A DNA stretch of 14,197 nt, from positions 1 through 14,197 of the forward strand of contig WGBS01000035.1 of assembly GCA_015494165.1 (NCBI GenBank). The letters are read 5' to 3'. This stretch comes from Gammaproteobacteria bacterium. GTDB taxonomy: Bacteria > Pseudomonadota > Gammaproteobacteria > S144-34. Position numbers and translations under genes: made by a program. Within the stretch, counting starts at the first letter, position 1; each line of letters opens with the position of its first letter. The notes below the pieces were generated by a model. It ran no database searches. It was not told where the DNA came from and worked only from the letters and a program-made list of their open reading frames with translations. Positions 1-7,021 of the stretch are shown here, piece after piece.

Positions 1-231
1 GATGGTGTAGAAGTCGAAGCGCGGCCGCGGCGCCGCGGCGCGCGGCGCCTCGCGGCCGGCGCCGGCGTCCGTCTGGCCGCCGGCGGGAGGGCGGTAGTGG
101 AGCCACACCAGTCCCGCCACCGCCAGACCCAGCGCGAGGCCCGCGAGGAACCCGCTCCAGCCGCCGCCCTGCGGCCCGCGGCTCGCGCCGCGCCGTGCCC
201 CGGGCGGTGATCGTCTGCGCGCGCCGCTCAC
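1..231 (-). CDS. Membrane-anchored, probable SPOR-domain (FtsN-like) protein, N-terminal part
   Basis: I see 77 codons in frame from a GTG at 231-229; the gene continues past base 1. The first 24 residues are Arg/Pro/Gly-rich (cytoplasmic), followed by one hydrophobic segment from about W25 to Y46, a short Pro/Ala/Gly-rich linker, and FDFYTI at residues 72-77. A short positive N-terminus, one membrane span and FxFYT-type wording are typical of the FtsN-like SPOR proteins encoded after argS in Pseudomonas-type genomes; such proteins bind denuded peptidoglycan at the division septum. The SPOR domain itself lies outside the window, so that part is inference. The GTG start overlaps the argS stop (ATGTGA), so the two genes are probably translationally coupled. 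By synteny hslV and hslU might follow outside the window. Confidence 0.72.
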   Translation of the reverse strand, partial: MSGARRRSPPGARRGASRGPQGGGWSGFLAGLALGLAVAGLVWLHYRPPAGGQTDAGAGREAPRAAAPRPRFDFYTI

Positions 232-1985
232 ATGCGCTCCGGGGCCGACACCCCGAGCAGGGCGAGCCCGTTGGCGATCGTCTGGCGCACGGCGAGGATC
301 AGCGCCAGCCGCGCGTCGCGCAGCGCCGCGTCGTCCACCAGGAAGGGCACCGCCCCGTAGTAGACGTGGAAGTCGTTGGCGAGCTCGCGCAGGTAGTGCG
401 CGACCTGGTGCGGGGCGCGCGCCGCGGCCGCGGACTCCACGACCTCCGGCCAGCGCGCGAGCGTGCGCACCAGGCGCTCCTCGTGGGGCTCGGTCAGGCG
501 CCCGAGGGCGGCGAGCCCGCGCTCGCGGTCGTGGGCGAGACCGCGCTCGGCGAGCTGGCGCATCACGGAGCACACGCGCGCGTGCGCATACTGCACGTAG
601 TAGACCGGGTTGTCGGCGGTGCGCGCCTTGGCGAGGTCCAGGTCGAAGTCGAGGTGCTGCTCGGCCGAGCGCAGCACGTAGAAGAAGCGCGCCGCGTCCG
701 TGCCCACCTCCTCGCGCAGCTCGCGCAGCGTCACGAACTCGCCCGAGCGCGTCGACATCTGCACCTTCTCGCCGCCCCGGTAGAGCACCGCGAACTGCAC
801 CAGCCGCACCTCGAGCCGCTCGGGCTCGATGCCGAGGGCGGCGAGCGCCGCGCGCAGGCGCGGCACGTAGCCGTGGTGGTCGGCGCCCCAGACGTCGATC
901 ATGTGCTCGAAGCCGCGCTCGACCTTGCTCAGGTGGTAGGCGACGTCGGAGGCGAAGTAGGTGGGCTGTCCGTTCTCGCGCACCAGCACCCGGTCCTTCT
1001 CGTCGCCGAAGGCGCTGGCGCGGAACCACAGCGCCCCGTCGCGCTCGTAGACGTGGCCCGCGGCGCGCAGGCGCTCGACGGCGCGCCCCACGGCGCCGTC
1101 CTCCACCAGGCTGCGCTCGCTGAACCAGCTGTCGTAGCGCACGCCGAAGGCCTCGAGGTCGCGGCGGATGAGATCCAGCATCACCTCGAGGCCGAGGCGG
1201 TGGACGCGCGCCCATCCCTCGGGCCCGAGCAGCTCGCGCGCGCGGGCGATGAGCGCGTCCATATGGCGCTCGCGGTCGCCGGCGGGCGCGTCCGGCGGCA
1301 GCTCGCGGGCGACCTCGGCCCACGGGCGGCGATGGGCCTCGCCGTCGGCGCGGTGCAGGTCGGCGGCGATGTCGTAGACGTAGTCGCCCTGGTAGCCCGC
1401 GTCCGGGAAGGCCACGGGCTCGCCGCACAGCTCCAGGTAGCGCAGCCACACCGAGACCGCGAGGATGTCCATCTGGCGGCCGGCGTCGTTGACGTAGTAC
1501 TCGCGGTGCACGCGCCAGCCGGCCGCCGCGAGCAGGTTGGCGAGGCTGTCGCCGTAGGCCGCGCCGCGTCCGTGCCCCACGTGCAGCGGCCCCGTGGGGT
1601 TGGCGGAGACGAACTCCACCTGCACGCGGCGCCCGCCGCCCGCCGTGCCGTGTCCCCAGCGCTCGCCCGCCGCGAGCGCGGCGCGCACCGCCTCCAGCCA
1701 GGCCTCGGGGGCGAGGCGGAAGTTGATGAAGCCGGGGCCCGCGATCTCGACGGCCGCCACGCGCGGCGATTCCGGCAGCGCGGCCACGATGCGCTCGGCG
1801 AGCTCGCGCGGGTGCAGGCCCGCCGCCTTGGCCAGGACGAGGGCGGCGTTGGTGGCGAAGTCGCCGTGGCGCGCGTCGCGCGCGCGCTCGACGGCGGCCG
1901 CGGCAGCCACGCCGTCGGGCAGCACGCCCTCGTCGCGCAGGCGCGCCAGGGCCTCGTCGAGGAGCTGCTGGAGGTGGGCCTTCAT
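228..1985 (-). CDS. argS: Arginyl-tRNA synthetase
   Basis: Class I aminoacyl-tRNA synthetase that charges tRNA-Arg with arginine in the cytoplasm. The 585-residue length fits the family (E. coli about 577). Visible in order: an N-terminal Add-1 type domain (about residues 1-110), the HIGH-type signature in SANPTGPLHVGHGR with HVGH at 135-138, the conserved YYVNDAGRQMD block at 163-173, ENGQPTYFASDVAYH at 337-351, a KMSKS-equivalent loop KVQMSTRSGE at 407-416, and a C-terminal DALR anticodon-binding domain starting near VYYVQYAHARV at 461. No canonical KMSKS is present, as is common in bacterial ArgRS. The ATG start at 1985 has no clear Shine-Dalgarno sequence. A separate promoter lies just upstream, although the gene is in the same orientation as the ponA pair. 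The stop overlaps the start of the SPOR-type gene. Confidence 0.97.
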   Translation of the reverse strand: MKAHLQQLLDEALARLRDEGVLPDGVAAAAAVERARDARHGDFATNAALVLAKAAGLHPRELAERIVAALPESPRVAAVEIAGPGFINFRLAPEAWLEAVRAALAAGERWGHGTAGGGRRVQVEFVSANPTGPLHVGHGRGAAYGDSLANLLAAAGWRVHREYYVNDAGRQMDILAVSVWLRYLELCGEPVAFPDAGYQGDYVYDIAADLHRADGEAHRRPWAEVARELPPDAPAGDRERHMDALIARARELLGPEGWARVHRLGLEVMLDLIRRDLEAFGVRYDSWFSERSLVEDGAVGRAVERLRAAGHVYERDGALWFRASAFGDEKDRVLVRENGQPTYFASDVAYHLSKVERGFEHMIDVWGADHHGYVPRLRAALAALGIEPERLEVRLVQFAVLYRGGEKVQMSTRSGEFVTLRELREEVGTDAARFFYVLRSAEQHLDFDLDLAKARTADNPVYYVQYAHARVCSVMRQLAERGLAHDRERGLAALGRLTEPHEERLVRTLARWPEVVESAAAARAPHQVAHYLRELANDFHVYYGAVPFLVDDAALRDARLALILAVRQTIANGLALLGVSAPERM

Positions 1986-2022
1986 CGTGCTGGGGCGGGG
2001 CGGCTGCGTGGAGCGAGCGCGT

Positions 2023-2050
2023 ATTATCCCCTGCGCGAGCGCGCAGGCAA
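2023..2050 (-). promoter_or_regulatory. Candidate sigma-70 promoter of argS
   Basis: Read on the minus strand there is a -35-like TTGCCT (2050-2045, 4 of 6 matches to TTGACA), a 16-bp spacer and a -10-like GATAAT (2028-2023, 5 of 6 matches to TATAAT). The expected transcript start is near 2016, giving a leader of about 30 nt before the argS ATG at 1985. This is the only AT-rich element between the upstream gene and argS. The spacer is almost filled by a palindrome, listed separately. Assignment is by pattern only. Confidence 0.55.
2030..2047. repeat. 18-bp palindrome inside the argS promoter spacer
   Basis: Two 8-base arms, CCTGCGCG and CGCGCAGG, are perfect reverse complements around a 2-base centre. 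The element lies 11 bp past the stop codon of the upstream gene, between the -35 and -10 hexamers of the candidate argS promoter. It could be an operator, or an RNA hairpin at the 3' end of the ponA transcript. No T-tract follows on the minus strand, so it is not a canonical intrinsic terminator. Confidence 0.5.
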
Positions 2051-2058
2051 GGGCGCGC

Positions 2059-2700
2059 TCAGCCGTCCGGCTCGGCGAGCAGCGCCTCGACGGCGGCGAG
2101 CCCCGCGCGGCGCATGGGACGGCCGTCGAGGGGGCTGCACGGGGCCTGGCGCAGCCCGTCGAAGGGGAAGACCGTGAGCTCCACGGCGACGTCGCCGGCG
2201 ACGAAGCGGAAGGCGGGATAGGGGTGCGGGTCGCGCCCTGCGGCCGGGCGCAGGCGGCGCTCGGCCTCCTCGTAGGGGATGCGCCGCTCGGCGAGGAACA
2301 GCGCCACCCGCTCGGGGGTGTCGGCGAACAGGTGCAGGTTGACGTCCGAGTGCTCGCCCGCCGTGCCGCTCAGCACCGAGCCCACCAGGCGCGGCTCGAA
2401 CTCCGCGAGCAGCCGCATGGTCTCGAGCGCGGTGCGCCGTAGATGGCGCAGGCGCGCCTCGTGCGCCTCGTCGAAGAGGCGCCGGTAGGCGGCGAGCGCC
2501 GCCTCGATCTCGCGGTTGCGCGGCAGTCCCCGGCCGCCCGGAAGGCCCAGCCGCGCCGCCGCCTTGCGCTTGGCGAGGCCGTAGTCGCGCACGCCCTGCT
2601 CGTGCATGATGCGCGCGGCCTCCTCGGCGACGAGCAGCCTGAGCCGCTCGCCGTCCGGACCGGGCATGGGCTGCCTGCCGTCGTGCCGGCGCCGGGCCAT
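2059..2700 (-). CDS. Conserved uncharacterised protein with nucleotidyltransferase-like motif
   Basis: 213 residues with no recognised gene name. The N-terminal helical part (about 18-100) has the wording EEAARIMHEQGVRDYGLAKRKAA and LPRNREIEAAL, which I associate with a widespread uncharacterised proteobacterial family. A second part resembles the DNA polymerase beta-type nucleotidyltransferase fold: GS at 107-108, ten residues, then DVNL at 119-122, and a later strand VAVELTVF with E174. The usual pattern hG[GS]x(9-13)Dh[DE]h is met except that N121 stands where the second acidic residue should be, so activity is doubtful. The start is chosen at the ATG at 2700 because GGAGG lies 8 nt upstream (minus strand). 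The ponA stop is only 17 nt away, so the two genes are very likely co-transcribed. No signal peptide or membrane segment is visible. Function unknown. Confidence 0.85.
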   Translation of the reverse strand: MARRRHDGRQPMPGPDGERLRLLVAEEAARIMHEQGVRDYGLAKRKAAARLGLPGGRGLPRNREIEAALAAYRRLFDEAHEARLRHLRRTALETMRLLAEFEPRLVGSVLSGTAGEHSDVNLHLFADTPERVALFLAERRIPYEEAERRLRPAAGRDPHPYPAFRFVAGDVAVELTVFPFDGLRQAPCSPLDGRPMRRAGLAAVEALLAEPDG

Positions 2701-2717
2701 CGCCTTCCTCCGTGCGC

Positions 2718-5156
2718 TCAGAAGATCGGCTCGGGCGCCGCGCCGCCGCCCGCCGGTGTCGCCGCCGCCGTCGCCTGCGGCACGTGCTCGGCGCGGAAGG
2801 TCTCGAAGACCGCGTCCGCCTGGCCGGGCGCGGCGAGCAGCCCCGTGGCGGGGTCGATGCGCACCGTCACCAGCCCCTCGGGCAGCGGCCGCTGCTCGAC
2901 CGGCACCCCCGCGAGCGCGACGCGCATGAAGCGGATCCAGGCGGGCAGCGCCGCGCGCGCGCCGGTCTCGCGCTCGCCCAGCGGGGCGAGCCGGTCGAAG
3001 CCGGTCCAGGTCACCGCCACCACGCCCGGGCCGAAGCCGCAGAACCAGGCGTCGCGCTGGTCGTTGGTGGTGCCGGTCTTGCCGCCGATGTCGGGGCGGC
3101 CGAGCACGCGCGCGGCACGGCCCGTGCCGCGGCGCACCACGTCGCGCATCATCGAGCGCATGAGCCAGGCGATGCGCTCAGGGATCACGCGCGGCGCCGG
3201 ACGCCACGCCCGCCCGGTGCCGGCCTCCCCGTCTCCGGCGCGGGCCGGATCGGCCGCCGCGGCTTCCTGTGCTGCCTCGCACTCGGGGCAGGCGCGCAGC
3301 GGCCGCGCGCGCTCGAGCACCTCGCCGTCGGGGCCGCGCACCTCGAGCAGCAGATAGGGCTCGACGCGGTAGCCGCTGTTGGCGAAGACGGCGTAGGCGC
3401 GTGCCATGGCGAGCGGCGTGACGCTGCCGCTGCCGAGGGCGAGCGAGAGGTCGCGCGGCAGGTGCGCGGGCTCGAAGCCGAAGCGCGCCGCGTAGCGCAC
3501 CGCGTAGCCGACGCCGATGGCGCGCAGCAGGCGGATGGAGACCAGGTTGCGCGAGTGCACCAGCGCCTCGCGCAGGCGCGTCGGCCCGTGGAAGCGGCCG
3601 CTGTAGTTCTCGGGCCGCCAGGTCGCCTCCAGCGCAGGATCGTCGAAGACCACCGGCGCGTCGTTGATGAGGCTCGCGGCGGTGAAGCCCTTCTCGAGGG
3701 CGGCGGCGTAGATGAAGGGCTTGAAGCTCGAGCCCGGCTGGCGCTGGGCCTGCACCGCGCGGTTGAACTTGCTGCGCTCGAAGTCGAAGCCCCCGACGAG
3801 CGCGCGCACGGCGCCGTCGGCCGGCGCGAGCGCCACCAGCGCCCCCTCCACGCGCGGCAGCTGCGCGAGCCACCAGCTCCCGTCCGCGCGCCGCTCCAGG
3901 CGCACCAGGTCGCCCGGCGCGAGGACATCGGCCGCGCGCTTCGGCGCCGGGCCCCGGCGGTCGGTGTCGATGTAGGGCCGCGCCCAGGCGAGGCCCTCCC
4001 ACGGCACCTCGACCACCTTCCCCGCGCCGAGATAGGCGCGCGCCGTGCGCTCGCCGACCTCGACCACGACCGCCGGCGCGAGCCCGCCGAGAGGGCGGCG
4101 CTCGGCGAGCGCGCGGTCGAGCGCCTTCCACGGGCCCTCGCCCGGCGCGGCCTCGGCGAGCCCCGGCGGCAGCTCCACGCGCCCCTCGGGCCCGCGCCAG
4201 CCGTGGCGGCGGCTGTAGGCGAGCAGGTTGGCGCGCACCGCTGTGAGCGCGGCGCGCTGCAGCGGCGGCTCGATCGTGGTCACGGCCACGTAGCCGTCGG
4301 TGTAGACCGCCTCGCCGTAGCGCTCCACCAGCTGCGCGCGCACCATCTCCGCGGCGTAGGGCGCCTCCACCTCCGAGCGGGCCGCGTGCAGGCGCGCGGT
4401 CACGGGCGCGGCGACGGCGTCCTCGTACTCGGCGCGCGAGATCATGCCCAGCGCCAGCATGCGCCCCAGCACGTAATTGCGCCGCGCGCGCGCGCGCTCG
4501 GGCGAGGCGACGGGGTTGTCGCGCGAAGGCGCTTTGGGCAGCCCCGCGATCATGGCCATCTCCGGCAGCGTCAGTCGCTCCACGTCCTTGCCGTAGTAGA
4601 CGCGCGCGGCGGCGCCCACGCCGTAGGCGCGCTGGCCGAGATAGATCTTGTTGAGATAGAGCTCGAGGATGCGGTCCTTGTCGAGCTCGCGCTCGATCTT
4701 GAGCGCCAGGAAGATCTCGGCCAGCTTGCGCGCGAAGGTCTTCTCGCGGCTGAGGAAGAAGTTGCGCGCCACCTGCATGGTGATGGTGCTGCCGCCCTGG
4801 CGCTTCTCGCCCGTGCGCACCAGCGCCACCGCCGCGCGCAGCAGACCCTGCCAGTCCACGCCCGGATGCTCGTAGAAGCGGTCGTCCTCGGCGGCGAGGA
4901 AGGCCTGCACCAGGCGCGGCGGGATGCGGTCGAGCTCCAGCGGCACGCGGCGCTTCTCGCCGAACTCGGCGATGAGCGAGCCGTCGCGCGCCAGCACGCG
5001 CAGCGGCACCTGCAGGCGCACCTCGCGCAGCGCCTCGATGTCCGGCAGGCGCGGGGCGATGTAGACGTAGGCGGCGGCGAAGGCCAGCACGCCGGCGGCC
5101 AGCGCGGCGGTGCCGGCGGCCAGCAGCCAGCGGAGTGCGCGCAGGGCGGCTCGCAT
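2718..5156 (-). CDS. mrcA/ponA: Penicillin-binding protein 1A (bifunctional class A PBP)
   Basis: Inner-membrane enzyme with a periplasmic body that polymerises lipid II glycan strands and cross-links peptides. Residue numbers here count from the GTG at 5159 (813 aa). One N-terminal membrane span (about 11-34) is followed by the GT51 transglycosylase: EDDRFYEHPG with catalytic E91, QGGSTITMQ at 121-129, RKLAE at 144-148 with the second Glu, and KIYLGQRAYGVGAAA at 171-185. An OB-like insert (about 300-430) precedes the transpeptidase: SSFK at 477-480 (active-site S477), SRN at 536-538 and KTGT at 694-697. The CPEC motif at 624-627 matches one I recall from E. coli PBP1a. The start is ambiguous: GTG (5159) and ATG (5156) are adjacent and neither has a strong ribosome binding site; I use the ATG. 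It is divergent from the pilus operon, as in Pseudomonas. Confidence 0.97.
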   Translation of the reverse strand: MRAALRALRWLLAAGTAALAAGVLAFAAAYVYIAPRLPDIEALREVRLQVPLRVLARDGSLIAEFGEKRRVPLELDRIPPRLVQAFLAAEDDRFYEHPGVDWQGLLRAAVALVRTGEKRQGGSTITMQVARNFFLSREKTFARKLAEIFLALKIERELDKDRILELYLNKIYLGQRAYGVGAAARVYYGKDVERLTLPEMAMIAGLPKAPSRDNPVASPERARARRNYVLGRMLALGMISRAEYEDAVAAPVTARLHAARSEVEAPYAAEMVRAQLVERYGEAVYTDGYVAVTTIEPPLQRAALTAVRANLLAYSRRHGWRGPEGRVELPPGLAEAAPGEGPWKALDRALAERRPLGGLAPAVVVEVGERTARAYLGAGKVVEVPWEGLAWARPYIDTDRRGPAPKRAADVLAPGDLVRLERRADGSWWLAQLPRVEGALVALAPADGAVRALVGGFDFERSKFNRAVQAQRQPGSSFKPFIYAAALEKGFTAASLINDAPVVFDDPALEATWRPENYSGRFHGPTRLREALVHSRNLVSIRLLRAIGVGYAVRYAARFGFEPAHLPRDLSLALGSGSVTPLAMARAYAVFANSGYRVEPYLLLEVRGPDGEVLERARPLRACPECEAAQEAAAADPARAGDGEAGTGRAWRPAPRVIPERIAWLMRSMMRDVVRRGTGRAARVLGRPDIGGKTGTTNDQRDAWFCGFGPGVVAVTWTGFDRLAPLGERETGARAALPAWIRFMRVALAGVPVEQRPLPEGLVTVRIDPATGLLAAPGQADAVFETFRAEHVPQATAAATPAGGGAAPEPIF

Positions 5157-5191
5157 CACGGATCGGGGCGCTCGGCCGGTGGGCTCGCGAC

Positions 5192-5207
5192 TGTGACGGG
5201 GCTCACG
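5192..5207. promoter_or_regulatory. Putative CRP/Vfr-type binding site
   Basis: The 16-bp element reads TGTGA, six bases, TCACG. It matches the CRP/Vfr core TGTGA-N6-TCACA at 9 of 10 positions. It lies between ponA and pilM. Its centre (5199.5) is 41.5 bp upstream of A5241, the base expected as transcript start for the TATAAA hexamer at 5228-5233; that is the class II activator spacing. A further TGTGA half-site occurs at 5218-5222. Known background: the CRP family controls type IV pilus genes in Pseudomonas through Vfr. Occupancy here is inference. Confidence 0.5.
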
Positions 5208-5227
5208 GCCCCGGGAGTGTGACCGGG

Positions 5228-5233
5228 TATAAA
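5228..5233 (+). promoter_or_regulatory. Candidate -10 element (TATAAA) of a distal pilM promoter
   Basis: TATAAA matches 5 of 6 bases of the sigma-70 -10 consensus in an otherwise GC-rich setting. The -35 position (5205-5210) shows no TTGACA-like hexamer and is overlapped by the putative CRP site, as expected of an activator-dependent class II promoter. A start near 5241 would give a leader of about 127 nt for pilM. Confidence 0.4.
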
Positions 5234-5281
5234 ACTTCGCACATTGGCGCCCGAATTGCTATTCCCTTTTTTGTGAAAGCG

Positions 5282-5290
5282 TGCTATATG
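5282..5290 (+). promoter_or_regulatory. Candidate extended -10 promoter proximal to pilM
   Basis: TGC followed by TATATG (5285-5290) fits the extended -10 pattern TGnTATAAT at TGn plus 4 to 5 core positions. The -35 region (TTCCCT at 5262-5267, 17-bp spacing) is poor, which extended -10 promoters tolerate. Start expected near 5297, about 71 nt before pilM. It may act as a basal promoter beside the distal one. Confidence 0.35.
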
Positions 5291-5308
5291 GCTAGGGGTG
5301 GAAATTAA

Positions 5309-5336
5309 GGTTGCGGCGCATGTAGTCTCCGCAACC
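5309..5336 (+). promoter_or_regulatory. Stem-loop in the pilM 5' leader
   Basis: GGTTGCGG (5309-5316) and CCGCAACC (5329-5336) are perfect reverse complements separated by 12 bases. The hairpin would lie in the untranslated leader whichever candidate promoter is used, and ends 19 nt before the AAAGGA ribosome binding site (5356-5361). No T-tract follows, so it is not a terminator. A role in mRNA stability or as a protein site is possible but unproven. Confidence 0.4.
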
Positions 5337-5367
5337 GGACACACAAGAAAGGAAAAAAGGACCCGTC

Positions 5368-6429
5368 GTGTTCCTCTTCGGCCGCAGGAAGCCCCCCCTC
5401 GTGGGGCTCGACATCAGCTCGACGGCCGTCAAGCTCCTGGAGCTCAGCCGCAGCGGCGAGCGCTACCGGGTCGAGGCGTACGCGGTCGAGCCCCTGCCGC
5501 CCAACGCGGTGGTGGAGAAGAACATCGCCGACGTGGAGGCGGTCGGCGAGACCATCCGCCGCGCGGTCAAGCGCTCCGGCACGCGCGCCCGGCACGCGGC
5601 GGTGGCGGTGGCGGGCTCGGCCGTGATCACCAAGGTCATCACCATGCCGGCCTCCCTCTCCGAGGAGGAGATGGAGGCGCAGATCGAGCTCGAGGCCGAC
5701 CAGTACATCCCCTACCCGCTCGAGGAGGTCAACCTCGACTTCGAGGTGCTCGGCCCCTCCGAGAACAACCCCGAGACGGTGGACGTGCTGCTCGCCGCCT
5801 CGCGCTCGGAGAACGTGGACGTGCGCGTCGCCGCCGTCGAGCACGCCGGCCTCGTCTGCCGCGTGGTCGACATCGAGGCCTACGCCCTCGAAAACGCCTT
5901 CCAGCTCATCGCCGACCAGATGCCGGACCGCGGCGTCGGACGCACCATCGCCGTCGTCGACATCGGCGCCACCATGACGACGCTCACGGTGCTGCACGAC
6001 CTCAAGATCATCTACACCCGCGACCAGGTCTTCGGCGGCAAGCAGCTCACCGAGGAGATCATGCGCCGCTACGGCCTCTCCTACGAGGAGGCCGGCATGG
6101 CCAAGCGCCAGGGGGGGCTGCCCGACAACTACGTCCCGGAGGTGCTCGAGCCCTTCAAGGAGGCGATGGCGCAGCAGGTCAGCCGCGCGCTGCAGTTCTT
6201 CTTCTCCTCGAGCCAGTACAGCGCCGTGGACCACATCGTCCTCGCGGGCGGCAGCGCCTCCATCCCGGGCGCCGACGAGCTCATCGAGGCCAAGCTCGGC
6301 ACGCCGACCACGGTCGCCAACCCCTTCGCCAACATGTCCCTCGCGCCCAACGTCAAGGCGCAGGCCCTGGCCAACGACGCCCCGGCGCTGATGATCGCCT
6401 GCGGGCTCGCGCTGAGGAGCTTCGACTGA
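5368..6429 (+). CDS. pilM: Type IV pilus assembly protein PilM (actin-like)
   Basis: Cytoplasmic actin/FtsA-like ATP-binding protein, 353 residues, which binds the N-terminal tail of PilN and links the pilus motor to the inner-membrane alignment complex. Seen: phosphate-1 motif GLDISSTAVKLLELSR at 13-28, the PilM hallmark ITMPASLSEEEMEAQIELEA at 91-110 continuing into DQYIPYPLEEVN, phosphate-2 VVDIGATMTTLTV at 196-208, and adenosine motif VLAGGSASIPG at 291-301. The start is GTG at 5368, with AAAGGA six nt upstream. First gene of the pilMNOPQ operon; pilN starts one base after its stop. Transcription probably comes from the divergent region shared with ponA, which holds a CRP/Vfr-like site. 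Confidence 0.96.
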   Translation: MFLFGRRKPPLVGLDISSTAVKLLELSRSGERYRVEAYAVEPLPPNAVVEKNIADVEAVGETIRRAVKRSGTRARHAAVAVAGSAVITKVITMPASLSEEEMEAQIELEADQYIPYPLEEVNLDFEVLGPSENNPETVDVLLAASRSENVDVRVAAVEHAGLVCRVVDIEAYALENAFQLIADQMPDRGVGRTIAVVDIGATMTTLTVLHDLKIIYTRDQVFGGKQLTEEIMRRYGLSYEEAGMAKRQGGLPDNYVPEVLEPFKEAMAQQVSRALQFFFSSSQYSAVDHIVLAGGSASIPGADELIEAKLGTPTTVANPFANMSLAPNVKAQALANDAPALMIACGLALRSFD

Positions 6430-6430
6430 G

Positions 6431-7021
6431 ATGGCCCGCATCAACCTGTTGCCCTGGCGTGAGCAGCTGCGCAAGGAGCGGCAGCGGCAGTTCGCCGTGG
6501 TCACGGGGGCGGCGGCGGTGCTGGCGGCGCTGGTGGTGGTCTACGTGCACCTGCACATCGGCCGCCTCATGGACTACCAGGAGAGCCGCAACCGCTTCCT
6601 CAAGGACCGCATCGCCGAGCTCGACCGCCAGATCCGCGAGATCCGCGACCTCGAGAGCACCAAGCGCAAGCTGCTCGCGCGCATGAACGTGATCCAGGCC
6701 CTGCAGCGCAGCCGGCCGCAGATCGTGCACGTCTTCGACGAGCTCGTGCGCACCGTTCCCGACGGCGTCTATCTCACCGCCGCCGAGCTGCGCGGCACGG
6801 TGCTGACCCTGCGCGGCGTGGCGCAGTCGAACGCGCGCGTCTCCGACTACATGCGCCGCCTCGACGCCTCCGACTGGTTCCGCGACCCCAGGCTCGAGGT
6901 CATCCAGGCACAGGCCAAGGGCGGGCGGCGGCACGCGCTGTTCACGCTGCGCGTGCAGACCACGAGCCCGCAGGCGAAGGCCAAGGCGAAGGGTCAGGAG
7001 CAGGGGGAGGGCGGCGCATGA
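6431..7021 (+). CDS. pilN: Type IV pilus assembly protein PilN
   Basis: Bitopic inner-membrane protein (196 aa) of the pilus alignment complex. The N-terminal tail carries INLLPWRE (residues 4-11), the known PilM-binding motif, followed by a basic stretch, one membrane span at about 21-42, a coiled-coil-like heptad region at about 46-85, and a periplasmic alpha/beta domain (about 95-180) of the kind that pairs with PilO. The last 20 or so residues form an Ala/Lys/Gly/Glu-rich tail that looks disordered. The start is one base after the pilM stop, with GAGGAG 11 nt upstream inside pilM. The stop overlaps the pilO start as ATGA, so translation is likely coupled and PilN:PilO output matched. Confidence 0.95.
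   Translation: MARINLLPWREQLRKERQRQFAVVTGAAAVLAALVVVYVHLHIGRLMDYQESRNRFLKDRIAELDRQIREIRDLESTKRKLLARMNVIQALQRSRPQIVHVFDELVRTVPDGVYLTAAELRGTVLTLRGVAQSNARVSDYMRRLDASDWFRDPRLEVIQAQAKGGRRHALFTLRVQTTSPQAKAKAKGQEQGEGGA

Noticed and set aside
2030..2047. Intrinsic terminator after the ponA operon
   Set aside because: The stem is good but no T-run follows on the minus strand; kept only as a palindrome.
195..2177. Long plus-strand open frame (660 codons) opposite argS
   Set aside because: It is antisense to a clear argS, is His/Arg/Ala/Gly-rich as expected from reading high-GC codons backwards, and has no family resemblance.
2712..5222. Long plus-strand open frame (836 codons) opposite ponA
   Set aside because: Same antisense effect of third-position GC; ponA has all catalytic motifs on the other strand.
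5156..5344. Small minus-strand frame (62 codons) filling the ponA-pilM gap
   Set aside because: GTG start without ribosome binding site, sits on the promoter region, and has no recognisable motif. Its stop touching the ponA start looks accidental.
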